Source: Ramlibacter sp. | Lineage (GTDB): Bacteria; Pseudomonadota; Gammaproteobacteria; Burkholderiales; Burkholderiaceae_C | Assembly: GCA_023701085.1 (NCBI GenBank) | Contig: JAMPXR010000008.1 | Span: forward strand, 1-18,441 | Reading direction: 5' to 3' | DNA: 18,441 nt | Shown: in pieces, positions 7,227 to 15,451 of the stretch | Numbering within the stretch: the stretch's first letter is position 1 | Layout of the letters: each line of letters begins with the position of its first letter | The notes under the pieces: generated by a model | The model's database searches: none | What the model was told of the DNA's origin: nothing | The model's input: the letters and a program-made list of their open reading frames with translations, nothing else | Program-made: the position numbers and the translations under genes

Positions 7227-7593
7227 GGCTACTCCCGATAGTGGCGCGGCATGTTGGAACCCCCCGCGAACTCAGCGCCAACACTCGACGGGGGTTTGTT
7301 ATCGCTCTTCGAAGCTTGCACTTCGCTGGGCTTTGTCTCAATACATCAGATGGTGTATGAGGCGTTGATGAGCTCGGCGATGCGGCGGGCGTCTGCTGTC
7401 GGGCAGAAGCGCGTCCAAGGCGACATGGGACAAATCTCAGCGCAAAGAGGGAGGAACCTCCCTTATCGGGGTAAGGGCAAGCACTCATGCTGGCGTCGAC
7501 CGAACGTGCTGCGCGCGATCAGAACGGTACGAGGCCACATGGACCGTGCCATGCGCGAATGACACGCTCTAGAAGAACGCGAGGTTGTTGCGA
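7227..7593. other. Divergent intergenic region between the secreted-protein gene and LuxR-type regulator 2
   Basis: 367 bp without a convincing gene. It contains the Shine-Dalgarno site of the minus-strand gene (GGGAG, 7232-7236) and a 7-bp inverted repeat (AACCCCC 7258-7264, GGGGGTT 7290-7296) in that gene's presumed leader. It also holds the 21-bp dyad element (7337-7357), a compact palindrome AGGGAGG-AA-CCTCCCT (7448-7463) in the presumed leader of regulator 2, and GAGG (7581-7584) 9 nt before the regulator start. No -35/-10 pair stands out for either direction. Confidence 0.55.
7337..7357. promoter_or_regulatory. Shared 21-bp dyad element, copy 2 (putative operator)
   Basis: Plus-strand sequence CTCAATACATC, A, GATGGTGTA, one mismatch from the copy at 4988-5008. 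The dyad is better here: ATACATCA-GA-TGGTGTAT is an 8-bp inverted repeat with one mismatch and a 2-bp centre (7341-7358). It starts 110 bp before the minus-strand secreted-protein gene and ends about 236 bp before regulator 2. As in copy 1, the minus-strand conserved block ends in TTGAG, a possible -35 element oriented towards the secreted-protein gene. The operator role is inferred from symmetry, conservation and placement. Confidence 0.6.
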
Positions 7594-8274
7594 ATGACGA
7601 TCAAGCTGCTGGTCGCGTGCCGGAAGGAAGAATCGGCGCGCGAACTGTGCTCCCGGTTGCTGGAGTCCGCCGAGGCGGAAGTCGCCGGGGAAGCGAGCTC
7701 CACTGCCGGCGCGCTGCGCAGGGCCGCCGCCACCCAGCCGGACGTGCTGCTGCTGGAACACACCGAGGCCGATCCCGAATCGTCGCTCCAGGTGTTGTCA
7801 CGGATCGCCCAGGTGAGCGCGAACAGCCGGGTCCTGCTGCTGTGCGACAGCTACACGCACCGCTGCATCGTCACCTTCATCCAGCTCGGCGCAAGCGGAT
7901 GCGTGCTCGCCGCCAGCGAGCCCTCGCTGCAGGCCAAGGCGGTGATCACCGTGCACGAGGGCCAGACCTGGTTCGGCCGCACGGATCTGCTGCAGGCGCT
8001 GCGCAGCCAGATGGACGCCAACCCGCTGGTCGCGTCGGACGTGCTGGACGAGCATGAGCTGCTCACGGCCCGGGAGCGGGAGATCCTCACCTTGATCGGC
8101 GCCGCGATGACCAACAAGGAAATCGCGCGGCAGTTGAACATCAGCGACCACACGGTCAAGACGCACCTGCACCATATCTACGTCAAGCTCGAGAAGAGCG
8201 GCCGCTACAAGGCCTTCCTGTCAAACGCCGTGGGTGCGGCCGGGCCGGCGCACGCCGCGTTTCCCGGCGCGTAG
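7594..8274 (+). CDS. LuxR/NarL-family transcriptional regulator with degenerate receiver domain (regulator 2)
   Basis: 226 residues and a clear paralogue of the regulator at 5178-5819. They share the MxIKLL(I/V)AC start, PDVLLLE, the VHxGxxWFGR linker and an almost identical recognition helix (ISDHTVKTHLHxIYVKL). The receiver is even more degenerate. The acidic pair after strand 1 is Arg10-Lys11, the phosphoacceptor position is Glu55, the Thr/Ser position is Cys84 and the Lys position is Ala106, so phosphorylation is very unlikely. The helix-turn-helix spans about 156-203 (LLTAREREILTLIGAAMTNK onward). ATG at 7594 is chosen over an in-frame TTG at 7585 by alignment with the paralogue and GAGG at 7581-7584. 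Its stop lies 5 bp from the stop of convergent metF, leaving no room for a separate terminator. Regulatory targets are inferred. Confidence 0.9.
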   Translation: MTIKLLVACRKEESARELCSRLLESAEAEVAGEASSTAGALRRAAATQPDVLLLEHTEADPESSLQVLSRIAQVSANSRVLLLCDSYTHRCIVTFIQLGASGCVLAASEPSLQAKAVITVHEGQTWFGRTDLLQALRSQMDANPLVASDVLDEHELLTAREREILTLIGAAMTNKEIARQLNISDHTVKTHLHHIYVKLEKSGRYKAFLSNAVGAAGPAHAAFPGA

Positions 8275-8279
8275 CCGCG

Positions 8280-9107
8280 TCATGCGGACAGGCGGCGGCA
8301 GATTTCGAGCGTCGCCGTCGATTGGTTGAGCGTGTAGAAGTGCATCGCGGGCGCCCCGCCGGCGCGCAGCTGCTCGCACAATTTCGTCACCACATCCAGG
8401 CCGAAGGATTTGATCGAGGCGCTGTCGTCCCCGAAGCCCTGCAGCCGCAGCCGGATCCAGCGCGGGATCTCGGCGCCGCAGGCTTCGGAAAAGCGCATCA
8501 GCTGCGTGGAATTGGTGATCGGCATGATGCCCGGGACCACCGGCACATCCAGCCCCAGCCGACCGACCTCGTCCACGAAACGGAAATAGGAATCGGCGTT
8601 GTAGAAGTACTGCGTGATCGCGCCGTTGGCGCCGGCGCGGACCTTCGCAGCGAACGCCTGCAGGTCGGCCTCGGGCGAACGCGCCTGGGGATGCATCTCG
8701 GGGTAGCAGGCCACCTCGATGCGGAACTCGTCGCCGGTCTCGGCGCGAATGAAGGCCACCAGGTCGCTGGCGTAATGGAACTCGCCGCCGGTGCCGTAGC
8801 CGCTGGGCAGGTCGCCGCGCAGGGCCACCAGCCGCTTCACGCCCATCTGGCGCAGCAGCGCGAGCTGCTCGCGCGTCTTGGCCCGCGTGGCGCCGATGCA
8901 GGAGAAATGGGATGCCGCCGCCACGCCTTCGGCAAGGATCTCGCCGACCGTGCCGAACGTGCCCTCCTGCGTGGAGCCGCCGGCGCCGTAGGTCACCGAG
9001 CAGAACTCCGGCGCCAGCGTGTACAGCGCGCGCCGCGCCGTGCGCAGCTTCGCGGCGCCCTCGGGCGTCTTGGGCGGAAAGAATTCCAGGCTGATCGGAA
9101 CGCTCAT
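8280..9107 (-). CDS. metF: Methylenetetrahydrofolate reductase
   Basis: 275 residues, close to the usual 280-300 of bacterial MetF. The FAD-dependent enzyme reduces 5,10-methylenetetrahydrofolate to 5-methyltetrahydrofolate, the methyl donor for methionine synthesis. The catalytic-Glu motif is at the start (SLEFFPPKTPEG, Glu8), followed by SVTYGAGGST and ALRGDLPSG (flavin and folate contacts), HFSCIGAT, YPEMHP, and the C-terminal FYTLNQS typical of the family. ATG at 9107 overlaps the tlyA stop as ATGA. The longer in-frame open sequence to 9221 lies inside tlyA and was rejected. No strong Shine-Dalgarno site is visible, so translational coupling to tlyA is likely. It is the last gene of the ahcY-tlyA-metF operon under the SAH riboswitch, joining methyl-group supply with SAH removal. 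Confidence 0.96.
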   Translation of the reverse strand: MSVPISLEFFPPKTPEGAAKLRTARRALYTLAPEFCSVTYGAGGSTQEGTFGTVGEILAEGVAAASHFSCIGATRAKTREQLALLRQMGVKRLVALRGDLPSGYGTGGEFHYASDLVAFIRAETGDEFRIEVACYPEMHPQARSPEADLQAFAAKVRAGANGAITQYFYNADSYFRFVDEVGRLGLDVPVVPGIMPITNSTQLMRFSEACGAEIPRWIRLRLQGFGDDSASIKSFGLDVVTKLCEQLRAGGAPAMHFYTLNQSTATLEICRRLSA

Positions 9108-9856
9108 GGGCTGGGCCGTCCAGTTTTCGTTGCATGCACAAAGAATTCGCGATTGCCGTCGCCGCCGGCGATGGGGCTTTCGTACCAGCCGCGCACCTGC
9201 AGGCCCAGCGCGGCCGCGCAATCGCGAATGCGCCGCTCGACCTGGGTGAACCGCGAAGGATCGGTGACGATCCCGCGCTTGCCGAGCTGGCCAGGCTGCA
9301 GCTCGAACTGCGGCTTGACCAGCATCAGCAGCGTGCCCGACGACTTGAGCAGGGGGACCAGGGCGGGCAGCAGCAAGGTCAGCGAGATGAAGGAGACGTC
9401 CCCCGTCACCAGGTCGAAATCGCCGCCTGCTTCGCCGACCGTCAGCTCGCGCGCATTGACTTTCTCGATCGCGGTGACGCGCGGATCGCGCCGCAGGCTT
9501 TCATGCAGCTGGCCGTGCCCCACGTCCACGCCGGTCACGTGCGCGGCGCCGTGGCGCAGCAGGCAGTCGGTGAATCCACCCGTGGATTGGCCGACGTCCA
9601 GGCAGCGCATTCCCTGGGCATCGATCCCGCCGGTCTTCAATGCGCCTTCGAGCTTGAGCCCGCCGCGCGACACGTAGCGCGCCTCGGCCTCGTCCAGCAA
9701 CTCGAGTTCCACCTCGGGCGGCAGCTCGTCGCCATTCTTGGAAACGCTCTTCCAGGCGCCCCGGTCCAGCCAGCGCACGCCGCAGGCGATCAGCCGCTGG
9801 GCCTGCGAACGCGATGCCGCAAGGCCGCGTTCCACGAGCAATTGGTCTGCGCGCAC
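9104..9856 (-). CDS. tlyA: TlyA-family rRNA methyltransferase (S4 domain plus FtsJ-like domain)
   Basis: 250 residues, the usual family length. Residues 1-60 form an S4 RNA-binding domain (MRADQLLVERGLAASRSQAQ). From about 60 on is a FtsJ-type Rossmann methyltransferase: YVSRGGLKLEGAL, SAM motif I DVGQSTGGFTD, the acidic TGDVSFISL and the Lys motif LVKPQFE. Family members 2'-O-methylate rRNA (16S and 23S in mycobacteria) or act as haemolysin-like proteins; here the enzyme role is the safer reading. Motif I has Gln where Ala is usual (DVGASTGGFTD). The start is GTG at 9856, one base after the ahcY TGA stop. The end overlaps metF by 4 bp. Co-transcription with ahcY makes sense because the enzyme consumes SAM and yields SAH. 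Family confident, exact target base not. Confidence 0.92.
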   Translation of the reverse strand: MRADQLLVERGLAASRSQAQRLIACGVRWLDRGAWKSVSKNGDELPPEVELELLDEAEARYVSRGGLKLEGALKTGGIDAQGMRCLDVGQSTGGFTDCLLRHGAAHVTGVDVGHGQLHESLRRDPRVTAIEKVNARELTVGEAGGDFDLVTGDVSFISLTLLLPALVPLLKSSGTLLMLVKPQFELQPGQLGKRGIVTDPSRFTQVERRIRDCAAALGLQVRGWYESPIAGGDGNREFFVHATKTGRPSP

Positions 9857-9857
9857 C

Positions 9858-11291
<1,434 letters not shown>

Positions 11292-11296
11292 GACGG

Positions 11297-11375
11297 CTCC
11301 AATCACAGTGTTTCGGGACCACTGCCGGGGGAATCGCCTCACGGAAGGACTCACCGCACCGGAACAGTGGGTGAG
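11297..11375 (-). promoter_or_regulatory. Candidate expression platform of the SAH riboswitch
   Basis: Minus-strand leader between aptamer and ahcY. The aptamer's last strand CTCACC (11375-11370) can pair instead with GGTGAG (11355-11350). In addition CCACTG (11370-11365) can pair with CAGTGG (11324-11319), and part of that segment (CAGTG) can alternatively pair with CACTG (11310-11306), 5 nt before the GGAG ribosome site (11300-11297). These mutually exclusive pairings fit ligand-controlled access to the ribosome site. No T-run is present, so translational control is more likely than termination. Pairings are seen; the mechanism is inferred. Confidence 0.5.
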
Positions 11376-11432
11376 CGTCGTTGCGATGTTTTCCGAGCCT
11401 CACGCCTGACCGGCGCTGCAACGCTCCTCGGT
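11370..11432 (-). promoter_or_regulatory. SAH (S-adenosylhomocysteine) riboswitch aptamer upstream of ahcY
   Basis: The minus strand reads ACCGAGGAGCGTTGCAGCG at 11432-11414, then GTCAGGC, GAGGCTCGG and, after an A-rich joint, GCAACGACGCTCACC. This matches the conserved core of the SAH riboswitch: CCGAG pairs with CTCGG (P1), GAGCG with CGCTC and GTTGC with GCAAC (P2, one internal bulge). The GAGGAGCG, CAGGC and GCTCACC conserved strings are all present. Family members sit upstream of ahcY in beta- and gammaproteobacteria and raise expression when SAH accumulates. Location 78 nt before ahcY is right. Confidence 0.93.
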
Positions 11433-11439
11433 GGCGCCG

Positions 11440-11468
11440 ATTCTACCAAGCGGCCATCGGCCGCGCCA
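11440..11468 (-). promoter_or_regulatory. Extended -10 promoter of the ahcY-tlyA-metF operon
   Basis: On the minus strand, TGG-TAGAAT (-10 at 11445-11440) is an extended -10 element. A weak -35 (TGGCGC, 11468-11463) lies 17 nt upstream. The predicted transcription start, about 7 nt downstream near 11433, coincides with the first base of the riboswitch. This agreement is the main support. Confidence 0.6.
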
Positions 11469-11485
11469 CAACGGGGCTGCTCGAG

Positions 11486-12124
11486 CTACTTGGCCGAACT
11501 CGCGCCGCCGGCAGGCTTGGCCGCCTGCGCCTGGGGGCAGCGGGCCGCGATCCGCCAATCCGGCACGCCCATGGCGCGCTGCTTCTCGACGCCTTCGGGC
11601 GTGCAGCGCGAGGCCTGCGCTTTCGCGCGCGCCTGCTGCTGGGCGCGCTCGGCGCGGGCGCTCGCGGCGGGCAGCGGACAACCGGCGTCGATGTTCTTCA
11701 GCGCGGCGTCCAGTCCCTCGAGCTTCAGGCTGTGGCTCTCCTTGCCCTTGGCCGTCACGAGTTCCAGTGCCAGCGACTTGCCGCGCCGCATCAGCTCGAA
11801 ATCCGCGCCCGCCACCATCACGGCGCCCATCTGCCGCTCGTTCGGGTCCAGCGCGCGCGGCGCGCGGGCCGGCTGGTCGCCGAATCGCAGGCTGACCGAC
11901 TTCACCTCCTCCGCGACCTTGACGAGCAGGCTGTCCCTGCCGAGCTGGACCCCGCCCTGTCCCATGTAGAAGCCGGTGCAGGCCACGGCGCCGGTCACCG
12001 GCTGCATCGAACGCACGACGTACCAGTTGCCGGCGCGGTACACGGTCTTGTTGGATGGCTGCGCCAGGCTGGGCACGGCGGCGAACAGGGTCAGCGCGGC
12101 AAGCAGAAATGGTGCGGATTTCAT
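11486..12124 (-). CDS. Exported protein of unknown function
   Basis: 212 residues. A Sec signal peptide is clear (MKSAPFLLAALTLFAAVPSLAQ, cleavage probably after SLA or AQ near 21), so the protein is probably periplasmic. The mature part starts with a beta-rich region (TVYRAGNWYVVRSMQPVTGA onward) of about 110 residues, followed by an Ala/Gln/Arg-rich helix (about 155-175) and a Cys-containing tail. Four Cys (in AVACTG, DAGCPL, SRCTP, ARCPQ) could form two disulfides. I do not recognise the family. The start is set by the signal peptide. A TATAGT hexamer at 12137-12132 would place the transcript start within a few bases of ATG, and no Shine-Dalgarno site is visible, so the mRNA may be nearly leaderless. 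It is upstream of, and in the same direction as, the ahcY operon, which has its own promoter. Confidence 0.78.
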   Translation of the reverse strand: MKSAPFLLAALTLFAAVPSLAQPSNKTVYRAGNWYVVRSMQPVTGAVACTGFYMGQGGVQLGRDSLLVKVAEEVKSVSLRFGDQPARAPRALDPNERQMGAVMVAGADFELMRRGKSLALELVTAKGKESHSLKLEGLDAALKNIDAGCPLPAASARAERAQQQARAKAQASRCTPEGVEKQRAMGVPDWRIAARCPQAQAAKPAGGASSAK

Positions 12125-12267
12125 GTGCTCGACTATAGCGCCGACGCTCGCACCGCGATCCCGGCAACAGGCACCGCCGCATGGCCGGGCTGGGCTCCCC
12201 TTCCTTGCCACGCCGAGCGGGCAGGAGCATCATCGCCGGCAGCGAGACTCTTCAGTGGAGTGGCGAT

Positions 12268-13803
12268 ATGAGCGAATGGTCCGCCGGCTATGTGTCGGAT
12301 ATCGGCTACACCTATGGCTACTACACCGAACTCAACCCCCTGCGCGCGCGGCTCGCGTTCCTGAATGCGGGCCTGGCCTGCCCCGACGTGGTGACCGCCT
12401 GCGAACTCGGTTTCGGCCAGGGGATGAGCGCCAACATTCACGCCGCCGCCTCGACGGCGCAGTGGCACGGCACCGACTTCAACCCGTCGCAGACCGCCTT
12501 CGCCCAGGACGTCGCGCAGGCCGCGGGCGCCGGTGCCCGCCTGTACGACGAGGCCTTTGCCGACTTCGCCAAGCGCGGCGACCTGCCGGACTTCGACTTC
12601 ATCGGCGTGCACGGCATCTGGAGCTGGATCTCCGACGAGAACCGCAACATCATCACCGACTTCCTCAGGCGCAAGCTCAAGGTCGGGGGCGTGCTGTACA
12701 TCAGCTACAACTCGCTGCCGGGATGGGCCGCCTTCGCGCCCATGCGCCACTTGATGACGCGGCACGCGGACATCATCGGGGTGGAAGGGCAAGGCATCGT
12801 CAGCCGCATCAATGGCGCGCTGGAATTCGCCGAGAAACTGCTGGCGACCAAGCCGACCTATGCCCGCGCCAACCCGCAGATTGCCGAGCGGATCAAGAAG
12901 ATCAAGGAGCAGAACCGGCACTACCTGGCGCACGAGTACTTCAACCGCGACTGGCATCCCATGCACTTCGCCACCATGGCCGACTGGCTGGAGCCGGCCA
13001 AGGTGTCCTATGCCTGTTCGGCCCATTACCTCGACCATATCGACGCGATCAACCTCTCGGCCGAGCAGCAGGCGTTCCTGCAGGAATTCCCGGACGCCAT
13101 GTTTCGCGAAAGCGCGCGCGACTTCATGGTCAACCAGCAGTTCCGGCGCGACTACTGGGTCAAGGGGCCGCGCAGGCTGTCGGCGCTGGAACAGGCCGAG
13201 GCGCTGCGCGCGCAGAAGGTGGTATTGGTCGCGCACCGCCGTGACATCTCGCTGAAGGTGAGCGGGGCCCTGGGTGAAGCCGGCATGAGCGAATCGATCT
13301 ACAACCCCATCCTCGACCTGCTGTCCGACCACAAGCCCAGGACGCTGGGACAGATCGCGCAGGCCACGCAGGAGCAGGGCATCAACTTCGCGCAGATCCG
13401 GCAGGCCGCCATGCTGCTGTCGGGCACCAGCCAGCTCGCCGCGGTGCAGGACGAGGTAGCCATCTCGCGATCCAAGAAGCACACGGACAAGCTCAATGCC
13501 TACATCGTCGACAAGGCGCGCGGCAGCAACGACATCGGTTTCCTCGCCAGCCCCGTGACGGGCGGCGGCATCGGCGTGGCGCGGTTCAACCAGCTCTTTC
13601 TGCTGGCCCTGGGTCACGGCAAAAAACAACCCGCCGAATGGGCGCAGACGGCGTGGCAGGCCCTCGCGTCGCAGGGACACAAGCTGGTCAAGGAAGGCAA
13701 GGCCCTCGAAAGCGCCGAGGAGAATGTCGCGGAGCTGAATGCCCAGGCCCGGGTGTTCGCCGAGAAGCAGTGGCCGATCCTGAAGGCGCTGCAGGTGGCT
13801 TGA
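12268..13803 (+). CDS. SAM-dependent methyltransferase with predicted methyltransferase regulatory domain (protein-lysine methyltransferase-like)
   Basis: 511 residues, cytosolic, no signal peptide. Residues about 1-205 are a class I Rossmann methyltransferase opening with SDIGYTYGYYTELNP. It has SAM motif I ELGFGQG at 46-52, the GTDFNPSQ acidic loop, and FIGVHGIWSWIS as the motif-IV region. Residues about 215-300 match the methyltransferase regulatory domain found in rickettsial-type protein lysine methyltransferases (FNRDWHPMHFATMADWLEPA). The remaining 200 residues are helical. Rickettsial relatives methylate outer-membrane protein lysines; in other bacteria the substrate is unknown. ATG at 12268 is preceded by GGAG (12257-12260) at 7 nt and begins the conserved N-terminus. 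Longer in-frame starts lack conservation. It is divergent from the exported protein gene and convergent with fic, separated by 71 bp. No strong terminator was seen in that gap. Confidence 0.88.
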   Translation: MSEWSAGYVSDIGYTYGYYTELNPLRARLAFLNAGLACPDVVTACELGFGQGMSANIHAAASTAQWHGTDFNPSQTAFAQDVAQAAGAGARLYDEAFADFAKRGDLPDFDFIGVHGIWSWISDENRNIITDFLRRKLKVGGVLYISYNSLPGWAAFAPMRHLMTRHADIIGVEGQGIVSRINGALEFAEKLLATKPTYARANPQIAERIKKIKEQNRHYLAHEYFNRDWHPMHFATMADWLEPAKVSYACSAHYLDHIDAINLSAEQQAFLQEFPDAMFRESARDFMVNQQFRRDYWVKGPRRLSALEQAEALRAQKVVLVAHRRDISLKVSGALGEAGMSESIYNPILDLLSDHKPRTLGQIAQATQEQGINFAQIRQAAMLLSGTSQLAAVQDEVAISRSKKHTDKLNAYIVDKARGSNDIGFLASPVTGGGIGVARFNQLFLLALGHGKKQPAEWAQTAWQALASQGHKLVKEGKALESAEENVAELNAQARVFAEKQWPILKALQVA

Positions 13804-13874
13804 GTGCGGAATGCCCTTGCAGACCGGCCCCGGCAAGGCCCGCCCGGACCCCCGTCGTGTGCTTTTTCGAAGCC

Positions 13875-15392
13875 CTAGGCTTTCAGAAGATTGCCCAGAT
13901 GTTGCGTGAACGGAATGATGTCGCCTTCCACGCTCGCCTTTTCCAGCGCGGCCATGTAGTCGTCCCGGCCCTTGACCGGGACCACCGTCCAGGGATAGCC
14001 GCCCGAGGCCAGCATCACGTTCATCAGGAAACGGCCTATGCGCCCGTTTCCGTCGTAGTAGGGATGGATGTAGACGAAGATGAAGTGGCCGAGGACCACG
14101 CGAACGGCTGGTTCCGGTTCGTTCTCGAGGAGGTCGAAGAATGCGGGCATGAGTTCGCGTACCGCATCGCGGTTGGGCGGCACATGCATTGAACGGCGTA
14201 TGTAGATCGGGCCGTTGCGATAACCGGCAAGGTCGGACGGGCGAAGAAGACCGGCAGTGATGCTGGGTCCGAAGAGTTCCCGGTACCACGCGCCGTGGTC
14301 GCGGTGGGCGACCTCGCCCGCGTTCTCGCCATCAAGGACGCGACCCACGCTTTGTTTGACGCGCTGGAATGCCTGCCAGTACCCTCGTGCGGCGAGGGCG
14401 TCCTTGTGGTTCCTGTCCGCCTCTATCGTGTCCGCGTTCCATTCGCCGGAATGGATCCGCTCGATCAGCGCCGTGTTGACGCGGTAGCCTTCAATCGACA
14501 ATGAGTTATAGGCGTCGGTGACGTAAACCTCTTCCACATGCTTGAGGTATGCGGTCTTGGTGGGCCGCTTTTTCGCAGGAGCCGGGAAGTGTGCGAGAAC
14601 GTCCTCGCGCATCCTTTGCCACATCATCGTGACGCGGTTGACGTAAGGCGAGGTTTCGCGCGCGCCGAGCGCCGCATGCGGGATGCCTTTGAAGGGGTCG
14701 GTTTCGTTGACCGTGTAGCCCGCCGTGCGCATCGTCTCGGCAATGCTGTTCGCCATGCTGTCTCGGCCAATATTCCGGAAGGCTCCTGCCAATCGTCCGG
14801 CGATGGTGCTGTGTCCGCCGTCAAGCAGGCGGCCCAGCACGTCCGATGCGTCGTTGATCGCGGCCAACGCGGCGCGCATCACAATGGGCTGGGCGGCGAA
14901 ATGCGTCGGCGAGGTCGCGATGAGACCGGCGGGAAGATTGAAGGCGCGCAACCCGTTGTTGACCTGCATGTCGGCGGCGGGCGGCAGTTCCAGCCGCACG
15001 TCGAAGATGGAGGTCCCGTAAGGAAGGGCAAGAGGCTTGTTGCCGCCTTTCGGCGAGCGGACGAGAAGCTGCTTTGGAACGGTCCAGTCTCCCGTCCAGA
15101 GTGTCAGGGACTGCTCGGGGCTCAGGCACCATTCCTGACCAAAGCGTTCATCGAGATAGTCGGCGCAGAAAGCCCAGAAGGTCGTGTACCACGCCGTGCT
15201 TTCGCCGGGCACTTCGTCCGGGTTGGCGGGGATGTACCACCCCTTCACGACCTCGCGAATGAAGCCGTTCTTCGCGAGCCGTTCGCGATGGGTACGGCTG
15301 AGATGATTGGCGCGGATCGCGACGTTGCCGTCCTCCTGAAGCGATTTCAGGACTTCCAGCGAGGCAGCGAGGTTCTCGGAAGGGGTTGCCAT
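13875..15392 (-). CDS. Fic-family protein with N-terminal AbiEi-like winged-helix domain
   Basis: 505 residues from ATG 15392; a GTG three codons upstream (15401) is an alternative. Fic enzymes transfer AMP or another nucleotide part to hydroxyl groups of target proteins. The core motif is HPYYDGNGRIGR, residues 443-454, with catalytic His443; Tyr replaces the common Phe. A class II-type inhibitory motif, S-x3-E-G (Ser297, Glu301, Gly302 in SLSIEG), precedes it. It would block ATP binding, as in self-restrained Fic proteins. Residues about 1-110 (RANHLSRTHRERLAKNGFIR, then KGWYIP and LSPEQSLTLWTG) resemble the winged-helix plus following domain of AbiEi antitoxins and probably bind DNA. Three phased repeats in the promoter suggest autoregulation. 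Codon use is less GC-biased than in the neighbours, and the gene lies alone between two housekeeping-type genes, which suggests horizontal acquisition. Fic call certain; AbiEi-like domain probable; target unknown. Confidence 0.93.
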   Translation of the reverse strand: MATPSENLAASLEVLKSLQEDGNVAIRANHLSRTHRERLAKNGFIREVVKGWYIPANPDEVPGESTAWYTTFWAFCADYLDERFGQEWCLSPEQSLTLWTGDWTVPKQLLVRSPKGGNKPLALPYGTSIFDVRLELPPAADMQVNNGLRAFNLPAGLIATSPTHFAAQPIVMRAALAAINDASDVLGRLLDGGHSTIAGRLAGAFRNIGRDSMANSIAETMRTAGYTVNETDPFKGIPHAALGARETSPYVNRVTMMWQRMREDVLAHFPAPAKKRPTKTAYLKHVEEVYVTDAYNSLSIEGYRVNTALIERIHSGEWNADTIEADRNHKDALAARGYWQAFQRVKQSVGRVLDGENAGEVAHRDHGAWYRELFGPSITAGLLRPSDLAGYRNGPIYIRRSMHVPPNRDAVRELMPAFFDLLENEPEPAVRVVLGHFIFVYIHPYYDGNGRIGRFLMNVMLASGGYPWTVVPVKGRDDYMAALEKASVEGDIIPFTQHLGNLLKA

Positions 15393-15422
15393 GACGGGCA
15401 CTCATTCGTTCCAGGTGATTCA

Positions 15423-15451
15423 GTTTCACAGTTTTTAGGTTATCGTGTCAA
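15423..15451 (-). promoter_or_regulatory. Putative promoter of the fic gene
   Basis: On the minus strand a perfect -35 hexamer TTGACA (15451-15446) is followed after 17 nt by a weak -10, TGAAAC (15428-15423). Transcription would start near 15416, about 15-25 nt before the start codon. The spacer contains the whole first copy of the 13-bp repeat (15444-15432), so a protein bound there would block RNA polymerase. Confidence 0.5.

Noticed and set aside
7448..7463. AGGGAGG-AA-CCTCCCT palindrome as a terminator
   Set aside because: It lies far from any gene end, has a very short loop and no T-run. It may be a binding site but has no second copy in the window.
13815..13838. CCTTGC/GCAAGG stem after the methyltransferase gene as a terminator
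   Set aside because: Only 6 bp, and the nearest T-run begins about 24 bp further on, too far for an intrinsic terminator.
12133..14289. 718-codon open frame on the minus strand
   Set aside because: It is antisense to the clearly conserved methyltransferase gene and runs into fic in the wrong frame. Composition is Arg/Gly/His-rich with no recognisable motif, as expected of shadow frames in GC-rich DNA.
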